From contig CALAFO010000087.1 of NCBI GenBank assembly GCA_937892545.1, positions 1 through 7,473 on the forward strand: a stretch of DNA of 7,473 bases, read 5' to 3'. The translations under genes and the position numbers were made by a program. The notes under the pieces were generated by a model that was not told the DNA's origin, did no database searches, and saw only the letters and a list, made by a program, of their open reading frames with translations. Shown here piece by piece: positions 1-5,352 of this stretch. How positions within the stretch are numbered: position 1 is the first letter of the stretch; each line of letters starts with the position of its first letter. This stretch comes from Scatosoma sp002474405 (lineage in GTDB: Bacteria; Bacillota; Clostridia; Christensenellales; Borkfalkiaceae).

Positions 1-927
1 GGTGTCCTCGGCGTCGAATCCTTTCGGGAAGCTGCTCATGCCGTTTTCGGAAGTCGGCTTTTCGATGTCGTTGATATACGCCGCTTCCACCGTGCCTCTG
101 CGCACGTACGCCGTCGCCGTAACGTCCGCCGTCAGCTTGATTTCCTGCTTGATGCCCGCGTTCACGTAATCCTGCGCGGAATGGGAAGGCTTATTGCGGG
201 AATTGATGATATCCCAGGCGCCCCAGGTGGCGTCGTTGTTCGAAAGGCAAGGCGTAACGCCCTGTTTGTTCGCCAGCACCCAGTACAGATAATATTGCAG
301 TTCGTCGAAGCTGTCGATGCCGTCGGCAAGGTCCTCGCGAGTTACCGCGTTCCCTTCGAATTTCCCGTCGGGCATTTTAAAGCTTTCGTCCGCGGCGCAT
401 GCCTCGCGCCAGTCTTTACGGATATACGCCACGGAAATTTCGCCGTACGTCTGCGTCAGCGGCACGCCGTACACCCCGCCGGAGAACAGGTTGTTCGAAA
501 GATATTCGCTCGAAAACGCCGAAGAAAGTCCGTCGTATCCGGAACCCGGCTTGAAATAATCGGAAAGGTCGTAATAATACTTTTTCTTCGCGAAGTCGTT
601 CAGATAAATCCAGCCCGCGTCGAACACCATATCGTAATCTTTCTGATTCGCCGCCATCGCAAGGTTTAAATTCTGCTTGTAATCGGACTGCGTATCGAAT
701 TTGAATTTCACGTTGAAGCCGAGTTCGGGTCCGTACGTGGTGTTGAAATACGTCAGCACGTCGTCGAAACCGTCGGGCGTGGAACCGTCGTCGTTCCAGA
801 TATAAATATTCAGCGTTTTGTCGCCCGCGTTCCCGCCGTTTTCCGGCTTGGAGCAGCCCGCCGCCGCAACGCCCGTCGCGAAAAGCGTAAGACTCATAAC
901 AGAAGCGCAAATCTTTTTGATTTTCAT
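1..927 (-). CDS. Sugar ABC transporter substrate-binding lipoprotein (partial, C-terminus outside window)
   Basis: This is the extracellular solute-binding protein of the ABC importer encoded just upstream. It would capture an oligosaccharide outside the membrane and hand it to the two permeases. The visible 309 residues start with a lipoprotein signal peptide: a basic MKIKK start, a hydrophobic stretch, and a lipobox AAGC with Cys25 as the lipidation site. A Ser/Pro/Glu/Asn/Gly-rich spacer follows, then TLNIYIWNDDG, typical of the first strand of family 1-type sugar-binding proteins. Later stretches such as AANQKDYDMVFDAGW and GVYGVPLTQTYG also fit that family. Proteins paired with LplB/LplC permeases are often above 500 residues, so a large part is probably missing beyond position 1. 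The ATG at 927 is preceded by AGGGGAGAT (934-942). The gene follows the LplC-type permease by 25 bp with no visible terminator, so it is the fourth gene of the operon. The substrate is inferred from the GH130 gene, not from this sequence. Confidence 0.9.
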   Translation of the reverse strand, partial: MKIKKICASVMSLTLFATGVAAAGCSKPENGGNAGDKTLNIYIWNDDGSTPDGFDDVLTYFNTTYGPELGFNVKFKFDTQSDYKQNLNLAMAANQKDYDMVFDAGWIYLNDFAKKKYYYDLSDYFKPGSGYDGLSSAFSSEYLSNNLFSGGVYGVPLTQTYGEISVAYIRKDWREACAADESFKMPDGKFEGNAVTREDLADGIDSFDELQYYLYWVLANKQGVTPCLSNNDATWGAWDIINSRNKPSHSAQDYVNAGIKQEIKLTADVTATAYVRRGTVEAAYINDIEKPTSENGMSSFPKGFDAEDT

Positions 928-952
928 TTTCTTATCTCCCCTGATAGATTTT

Positions 953-1897
953 TTATTCTTTCACGCCGCCGACTTTCAGTCCGGAGACGAAATATTTCTG
1001 CAAAAACGGATACAGCAGCACGATAGGTCCTATCGTAACGATCGCCGTCGCCAGCCGCAGCGTGTTGGCGGGCACGGTGGAAATCCCCGTCGGCAATCCC
1101 GATTGCCCCAGATTCGTCGCCGCCGAAACGCTGTTCACCATTCTCACGATCAGATACTGCAGCGTGTACAGTTTCGGATTGTCGATATACAGCATGCTCG
1201 CCATCCATTCGTTCCAGTAGGAAAGCGCGCTGAACAGCCCGATCGTGGCAAGCGCCGGAAGCGACAGCGGCAAAATAATTTTAAACGCCGTGGTAACTTC
1301 GTTCGCCCCGTCGATTCTCGCCGCCTCTCTCACTCCCGCGGGAATCTCGTTGAAAAAGTTTCTTAAAAGAAACATATTCCATACGTTGAACATGCCCGGC
1401 AGAATATACACCAGCAGATTGTTCGAAAGGTGCAGATAGTTTTTGATGAGGATGTAATACGGAATCAACCCGCCGCTGAACAGCATCGTGAAATAGAAGA
1501 AGAAATTGATCGCGTTGCGGTATTTCAGCTTCTGCCCGCTGAGCGCGTACGCCGCCATCGAAGTAACCAGAAGGCTTGCCGCCGTACCCACCACGGTAAC
1601 GAAAATCGTAATGCCGTACGCCCAGAGAATTTCGTCGGAAGCGAACAGCGTTCTGTACGCGTTCAGCGAAAATTTCGAAGGAATCAGCCTGTACCCTTCG
1701 CGAATCAGCGTGTTTTCGTCCGCGAACGAAGAAATCAGCACCTGATAAAACGGATAGAGGCACAGCAGCGCGAACACCGCCGCAAACACGTAAAAGAAAA
1801 TCAGAAGCGCTTTATCGCCCGCGCTGCCGGAAACTTTGTTTCCGCGCTTTTTTGCGGGTTTTCCGTCTGCGAAACGCACGTCTTTTGCTCGTTCCAT
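953..1897 (-). CDS. Carbohydrate ABC transporter permease, LplC/MalG-like
   Basis: This is the second integral membrane subunit of the sugar importer. The 314-residue length is close to that usual for LplC-type permeases. A basic N-terminal tail (residues 1-29) precedes hydrophobic segments at about 31-57, 93-118, 130-151, 161-178, 208-225 and 281-300. The cytoplasmic EAA loop, which docks on the ATPase, is plain at 191-199 (EAARIDGAN), followed by IILPLSLPALATIG. The C-terminus (QKYFVSGLKVGGVKE) is typical of the LplC group. The ATG at 1897 has a very strong ribosome binding site, AGGAGGGGAG at 1901-1910, which fills most of the 14-bp gap to the preceding permease gene. That spacing supports co-transcription. 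No ATPase gene lies in the window; LplB/LplC systems commonly use an MsmK/UgpC-type ATPase encoded elsewhere. Family assignment is firm; substrate is inferred from context. Confidence 0.95.
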   Translation of the reverse strand: MERAKDVRFADGKPAKKRGNKVSGSAGDKALLIFFYVFAAVFALLCLYPFYQVLISSFADENTLIREGYRLIPSKFSLNAYRTLFASDEILWAYGITIFVTVVGTAASLLVTSMAAYALSGQKLKYRNAINFFFYFTMLFSGGLIPYYILIKNYLHLSNNLLVYILPGMFNVWNMFLLRNFFNEIPAGVREAARIDGANEVTTAFKIILPLSLPALATIGLFSALSYWNEWMASMLYIDNPKLYTLQYLIVRMVNSVSAATNLGQSGLPTGISTVPANTLRLATAIVTIGPIVLLYPFLQKYFVSGLKVGGVKE

Positions 1898-1911
1898 TTT
1901 CTCCCCTCCTT

Positions 1912-2859
1912 TTAAAAGATTGCCGATTCCGGCGCGTATCTCTTTGCCAGCCAGTTGGCAAAAAGCACCAGCCCGAAGCCCATAATCGACTGATACAACC
2001 CGATCGCCGCCGTTCTTCCGTAGTTCGTGAACGAACGCAGCGCGCGGAACACGTAGGTATCGATGACGTCCGTCGTCGGGTATAACAGCGCGTTGTCGCC
2101 GATAAACGGATAAATCATTCCGAAGTCGCCCTTGAACACGTTTCCGATGCTCATGATGAACATCAGCACCACGATATTTTTAATGAGCGGCAGGGTAATC
2201 GAAAAAATACATCTCACCTTGCTCGCGCCGTCGATTTTCGCCGCTTCGTAAATGCTCTGATCGATGCCGAGAATCGCCGCCATATACACAATCGCGCCCC
2301 AGCCCGCGCCTTTCCATAAACGGATAACCACAAACACGGTCGGCCATACGTCGGGGTTGGAATAGAACGGAATCGATTTCCCGCCGAGGCTCGTCACGGC
2401 GTTATTGATTACCCCGTCCGAACTGAAAAACGCCACCGAGAACAGCGCCACCGTCGCCCAGGAAACGAAATTCGGCAACGTCATCAGCGTCTGCGAAGTT
2501 TTCACGAACGCCTTGTTTTTCAGCTCGCACATAATCACCGCGATGAACAGCGAACCTATCGTTCCCGTTACGATAAACAACGTGTTCAGATACAGCGTGT
2601 TCAGCGTAACCTGAATCCAGGAAGAGCTCGAAAAGAAAAACTTGAAGTTTTCCCAGCCCGTCCACTTGCTGGCAAACATGCCCGCCACGGGGTCGAAATC
2701 TTCAAACGCAATCAAAACGCCCACCATCGGAACGTAAGCGAACACGATAATGAAGATCAACGCGGGCAGAAGCAGCAGATAGCTCCAGCGATTTTTCACG
2801 ATATCGCTGTGCATCAGCTTTTCCCTGAAAGTCTTCTTTTTCGTCGTTACTGCCGGCAT
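1912..2859 (-). CDS. Carbohydrate ABC transporter permease, LplB/UgpA-like
   Basis: This is the first integral membrane subunit of the sugar importer, 315 residues, about the usual length. A basic N-terminus (TKKKTFREKLMHSDIVKNRWSY) leads into the first membrane segment at about 27-51. Further hydrophobic segments lie at about 88-112, 131-147, 172-197, 227-240 and 285-305. The ATPase-docking EAA loop is at 205-213 (EAAKIDGAS), followed by IFSITLPLIKNIVVLM. The C-terminal ANWLAKRYAPESAIF is characteristic of LplB-type permeases. The start at 2859 lies inside the end of the GH130 gene, giving a 13-bp overlap, and its ribosome binding site AGAGGTGG (2864-2871) is embedded in GH130 codons. Translation of the two genes is therefore probably coupled. 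It would form a heterodimer with the LplC-type permease encoded directly downstream. Confidence 0.95.
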   Translation of the reverse strand: MPAVTTKKKTFREKLMHSDIVKNRWSYLLLLPALIFIIVFAYVPMVGVLIAFEDFDPVAGMFASKWTGWENFKFFFSSSSWIQVTLNTLYLNTLFIVTGTIGSLFIAVIMCELKNKAFVKTSQTLMTLPNFVSWATVALFSVAFFSSDGVINNAVTSLGGKSIPFYSNPDVWPTVFVVIRLWKGAGWGAIVYMAAILGIDQSIYEAAKIDGASKVRCIFSITLPLIKNIVVLMFIMSIGNVFKGDFGMIYPFIGDNALLYPTTDVIDTYVFRALRSFTNYGRTAAIGLYQSIMGFGLVLFANWLAKRYAPESAIF

Positions 2860-3881
2860 TTTTCCACCTCTGAAAGAAGTTCGTCTATCGAAATTTCGCA
2901 GCCGCAGATATATTTATCCGCCGCGCCGTAATAAATTTTCAGCTTATCGCCCGCTTCCACGCCCCCGCAGGAGAACACCACGTTCGAAAAGAATCCGTCT
3001 TTCTCGCAGGGCAGCTCCGGTTTTAAGAACGGTTTTTTTGTTCTGCCTTTCACTATCCACGGTTTTTCCGCGTCCAGAATCGCCGCGCCGAGGCAGTATT
3101 CGTTGTTTTCGTCCGCCCCGTGATACACAATCAGCCAGCCGTCTTTCACGCGGATCGGAACGCCGGAAGAACCGATTCTCGCCGAATCCCACATTCCCTT
3201 TCTCACGCCCATAATCCGTCGGTGGTTGCCCCACTGCACCGGATTATCCGATTCCGCAATCCACAGTTCCGGGCTTCCGAATTCCGAAGTGGACGGGCGG
3301 TGCAGCAGATAATACTTTCCGCCGATCTTTTCGGGAAACAGCGCCACGTCCTTGTTGTCCGGGTGCAGCACCACGCCGATGTTTTCGTACGTTTTAAAAT
3401 CTTCCGTCGCCTTCATCGCCGCGCAGATGCCGTATTCCGAAATCGCCGAGTAGGTTATGTAATATTTCTCCCCCATCTTCGTGATCCGCGGGTCCTCTAC
3501 GCCGTATTCTTCGAAGCGGCTTTCGGGGTAAATCGCCCCGTCGTACATAATTTCGAAATTTTCCCCGTCTGCGGAAACCGCCGGCACGAAATAAGACATC
3601 GAAGTCAGATATTTCTTTCCGTTCGCCACCACAACCCGCGTATCCTCGTTCTCGTCGAACCGCTTGTCCAGTTCCATCACGGTAACTTTTCCGTCTTTGA
3701 ACACGGGCACGCGGATAATGCCGTTTTCTTCGGGTCGCACCGCAACGCGCATCAGAAGCAGCGTTTTTCCCTCGTACGTCGTAACGCCGGGGTTGAACAC
3801 CCCCACCACTTCGAAACGATCGTCAAACGATCTCACGTCGTCGGGAGTGATTAAAGGATTGTCAGAAAACCGTCTTACCAT
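2847..3881 (-). CDS. Glycoside hydrolase family 130 protein, probable beta-mannoside phosphorylase
   Basis: This is a probable cytoplasmic enzyme that splits a beta-mannoside with phosphate, releasing mannose 1-phosphate and a shortened acceptor. The 344 residues have no signal peptide and read as a five-bladed propeller of the GH130 family. RFSDNPLITPDDV opens the protein, followed by VGVFNPGVTTYEGKTLLLMRVAVRP (25-50). YGVEDPRIT (126-134) holds Asp130, which aligns by eye with the family's catalytic acid. FPEKIGGKYYLLHRP (182-196) and WLIVYHGAD (249-257) carry Arg195 and His254 where phosphate-binding residues are expected in phosphorylases. The start at 3881 is preferred over an in-frame ATG at 3938: AAGGAG lies 8 nt upstream (3890-3895), and the longer version would translate through the promoter. 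The opening resembles Listeria/Thermoanaerobacter-type enzymes acting on beta-1,2-mannosides, but linkage specificity cannot be fixed by eye. It is first in the operon and overlaps the LplB-type gene. Confidence 0.88.
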   Translation of the reverse strand: MVRRFSDNPLITPDDVRSFDDRFEVVGVFNPGVTTYEGKTLLLMRVAVRPEENGIIRVPVFKDGKVTVMELDKRFDENEDTRVVVANGKKYLTSMSYFVPAVSADGENFEIMYDGAIYPESRFEEYGVEDPRITKMGEKYYITYSAISEYGICAAMKATEDFKTYENIGVVLHPDNKDVALFPEKIGGKYYLLHRPSTSEFGSPELWIAESDNPVQWGNHRRIMGVRKGMWDSARIGSSGVPIRVKDGWLIVYHGADENNEYCLGAAILDAEKPWIVKGRTKKPFLKPELPCEKDGFFSNVVFSCGGVEAGDKLKIYYGAADKYICGCEISIDELLSEVEKCRQ

Positions 3882-3889
3882 AAACTTTT

Positions 3890-3895
3890 CTCCTT
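3890..3895 (-). promoter_or_regulatory. Ribosome binding site that fixes the GH130 start
   Basis: AAGGAG on the minus strand lies 8 nt upstream of the ATG at 3881. An upstream in-frame ATG at 3938 would add 19 residues, but it lies beyond the likely -10 box (3907-3912) and -35 box (3930-3935), so an mRNA from that promoter would not contain it. Confidence 0.8.
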
Positions 3896-3906
3896 GGTTC
3901 GCTATA

Positions 3907-3935
3907 AGTATAACACAATAAAATTTGTTTTGCAA
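3907..3935 (-). promoter_or_regulatory. Probable sigma-A-type promoter of the GH130/ABC operon
   Basis: On the minus strand, TTGCAA (3930-3935, against consensus TTGACA) and TATACT (3907-3912, against TATAAT) are separated by exactly 17 nt. Transcription would begin near 3900, leaving a short leader that just includes the AAGGAG site at 3890-3895. The -35 box is part of the paired TTGCAA motif described separately. Confidence 0.6.
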
Positions 3936-3946
3936 CACTTTTGCAA
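3928..3946. promoter_or_regulatory. Candidate operator: paired TTTTGCAA motif over the operon -35 box
   Basis: TTTTGCAA occurs at 3928-3935 and again at 3939-3946, an 11-bp step, about one helical turn. The core TTGCAA is itself a palindrome, so 3930-3946 (TTGCAA, 5 bp, TTGCAA) is also an inverted repeat. One copy coincides with the likely -35 box of the operon promoter, a position where a bound repressor would block transcription. That the divergent LacI-family protein binds here is inference. Confidence 0.4.
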
Positions 3947-4133
3947 TAATTTTTAGTTAAAATTTTTAAATTTTTTAGTTTATTTTCCTTTCAAAGTAAC
4001 AAAAATAGGGTAAAATTACTGACATTTTTTTGTTTTTTAACTTAAAATCGGCTTTTTTCGCGCTTTTTAGTTACTTTCGCTGAAAAATATTTTAATTTCA
4101 AAGCTAAAATTTTATTTTTATTAGCTAAATCGC

Positions 4134-4162
4134 TTGCTTTTTTTCACAATCGGGTTTATAAT
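4134..4162 (+). promoter_or_regulatory. Probable sigma-A-type promoter of the LacI-family gene
   Basis: TTGCTT (4134-4139) and a perfect TATAAT (4157-4162) are separated by 17 nt. Transcription would start around 4169, about 40 nt before the ATG at 4210. The start region is covered by a TATATATAGA tandem at 11-bp spacing (4162-4171 and 4173-4182), which could be an autoregulatory site or only AT-rich sequence. Confidence 0.7.
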
Positions 4163-4209
4163 ATATATAGATTATATATAGACAGGAATTTTCATAAAAA
4201 GGAACAAGC

Positions 4210-5265
4210 ATGAAAAAAGTATCTCTCGCAACGATAGCAAATCAACTGAACGTCTCCACCGTTACCGTACATAAGGCGCTCAAAAATCAGTCCGGCGTCA
4301 GCGACGCGTTAAAAAAACGGATTCTCGATCTTGCCGACGAGCTCGGCTACGTCCGCCCGAACGCCTCGGCGCCCACGCAGAATTTCGTATACGTCATCAA
4401 TAAAGATTTCCTTTTAAGCGTAAACGAACAGTACTATACGCGCATTTTTTATCATCTCAGCCACGAATGCTCCAAAACGGGCGCTTCTTTGCACCTTGTC
4501 GTGCACGAATCCGTTTCCGCCACCATGGCTTCCGTCCGCGGGCTCACGCAGGAATCTCCTTTAAGCGGCATCTTCGTCGCCGGGCAGATCGATACGCGTC
4601 TGCTCGACGAAATCGCAAAGCTCAACAAACCCGTCGTCTGCATCGATTTTTACAGCAACGATTACCCCTTCAATTATGTGTATGTCGATAATTATTATGC
4701 CGGATATACGCTCACCAAATATCTCATCAAGCGCGGGCATAAAAAAATCTGTTTCATCGGCGACATCAAATTTTCCAACGCCATCGCCGATCGTTACTTC
4801 GGCTATCTGCGCGCACTCAACAAATACGATTTGTCCGGCGAAGCGCGGCATATCAATCAGAACATAGAACGCTCGTTTCAAAACCCCGGCATCGAACTTT
4901 CGCAGGGCGCCACGGCGTATATCTGCCATTGCGACAGAGCCGCCGCCACCCTCTATTCCGTCATCGAACAACGCGGCAAAAAAATCCCCGACGACGTTTC
5001 CGTCATTGGGTTCGATAATACCGACATCTGTCAGGTAGTTTCGCCGAAGCTTTCCTCCCTCGGCATCAGCAAAGAAGTGTTCGCCCTGCAGGCGCTGAAC
5101 ATCATGCAGCAGGCAATCCAGAAAAAGCGCCTCGGCGGAATCAATTACGTCAAACTCAATCTCACGCTTTTCGAAAGAGATTCCGTCGCCGACGTCGGCG
5201 AAAAAATCGGCGCGGAAACCGCTTCCGCCGTCGCATCGTCTCCTACGCAGAACGCAGGCTTATAA
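4210..5265 (+). CDS. LacI/PurR-family transcriptional regulator
   Basis: This is a cytoplasmic DNA-binding regulator, 351 residues, likely a sugar-responsive repressor of the divergent GH130/ABC operon. The helix-turn-helix is at about 4-24 (VSLATIANQLNVSTVTVHKAL), followed by GVSDALKKRILDLADELGYVRP. It has VHKAL where most relatives have VSRAL. The sensor domain shows family hallmarks: GIFVAG at 120-125, NKPVVCIDF (139-147), RGHKKICFIGD (175-185), DRYFGYLRAL (194-203), IPDDVSVIGFDNTD (259-272), and LFERDSV (320-326) near the end. An Ala/Ser-rich tail of about 25 residues follows. The oddity is the linker: after RPN (49-51) only about seven residues precede the first sensor strand (FVYVI, 59-63). 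The usual hinge helix with its minor-groove Leu is therefore not recognisable. The ATG has AAGGA 6 nt upstream (4199-4203). The effector is unknown; a mannoside or mannose phosphate would suit the context. Confidence 0.92.
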   Translation: MKKVSLATIANQLNVSTVTVHKALKNQSGVSDALKKRILDLADELGYVRPNASAPTQNFVYVINKDFLLSVNEQYYTRIFYHLSHECSKTGASLHLVVHESVSATMASVRGLTQESPLSGIFVAGQIDTRLLDEIAKLNKPVVCIDFYSNDYPFNYVYVDNYYAGYTLTKYLIKRGHKKICFIGDIKFSNAIADRYFGYLRALNKYDLSGEARHINQNIERSFQNPGIELSQGATAYICHCDRAAATLYSVIEQRGKKIPDDVSVIGFDNTDICQVVSPKLSSLGISKEVFALQALNIMQQAIQKKRLGGINYVKLNLTLFERDSVADVGEKIGAETASAVASSPTQNAGL

Positions 5266-5267
5266 TC

Positions 5268-5281
5268 ATATTTTAAAATAT
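5268..5281. repeat. 14-bp AT palindrome after the LacI-family stop codon
   Basis: ATATTTTAAAATAT is a perfect palindrome starting 2 bp after the stop of the regulator gene. It lies directly beside the terminator hairpin. For transcripts arriving from the lipoprotein gene on the minus strand it supplies a T-rich stretch after the hairpin. Confidence 0.5.
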
Positions 5282-5288
5282 CGGCAGG

Positions 5289-5327
5289 AAACGCCCTCCG
5301 GAAGAATCTTTTCCGGAGGGCGTTTTT
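5289..5327 (+). terminator. Intrinsic terminator of the LacI-family gene, possibly bidirectional
   Basis: ACGCCCTCCGGAA (5291-5303) pairs perfectly with TTCCGGAGGGCGT (5311-5323) around a 7-nt loop; two further A-T pairs extend the stem. A five-T run follows at 5323-5327. An outer pair of arms, CGGCAG (5282-5287) and CTGCCG (5330-5335), encloses the hairpin. On the minus strand this outer stem is followed by ATATTTT, so the same structure may also end transcripts of the convergent lipoprotein gene, whose stop codon is at 5353. Confidence 0.9.
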
Positions 5328-5352
5328 CTCTGCCGCAAGCAAATAGCGGCAT

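Larger units (their letters stand above)
3882..4209. other. AT-rich divergent intergenic control region
   Basis: This 328-bp stretch separates the GH130/ABC operon from the LacI-family gene and contains no credible gene. It is much richer in A and T than the flanking coding DNA. It holds a promoter for each direction near each edge, the paired TTTTGCAA motif at the left, and a set of repeated words. TTTTAGTT occurs at 3951-3958, 3973-3980 and 4065-4072. AGCTAAA occurs at 4102-4108 and 4123-4129. An odd-centred perfect palindrome, TTTTAACTTAAAA, lies at 4035-4047. AAAGTAAC (3993-4000) is matched in reverse by GTTACTTT (4070-4077). In DNA this AT-rich some repeats are expected by chance, so only the promoter-adjacent ones are weighted. 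Confidence 0.75.

Noticed and set aside
416..910. Minus-strand frame of 164 codons within the binding-protein gene
   Set aside because: It is another frame of the binding-protein gene, is highly Arg-rich and lacks a ribosome binding site; the frame starting at 927 has signal peptide and lipobox.
3120..3854. Open plus-strand frame of 244 codons opposite the GH130 gene
   Set aside because: It lies entirely within a confidently assigned GH130 gene, and its Arg/His-rich translation has no family features.
3882..3938. Longer N-terminus for the GH130 protein starting at 3938
   Set aside because: The added residues resemble no GH130 enzyme, and the start would lie upstream of the predicted -10 and -35 boxes; the ATG at 3881 has a good ribosome binding site.
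4035..4047. Possible relation between the TTTTAACTTAAAA palindrome and the arms of the right-edge repeat
   Set aside because: They share TTTTAACTTA, but 10 bp in an AT-rich region is weak and the remaining unit sequence does not match.
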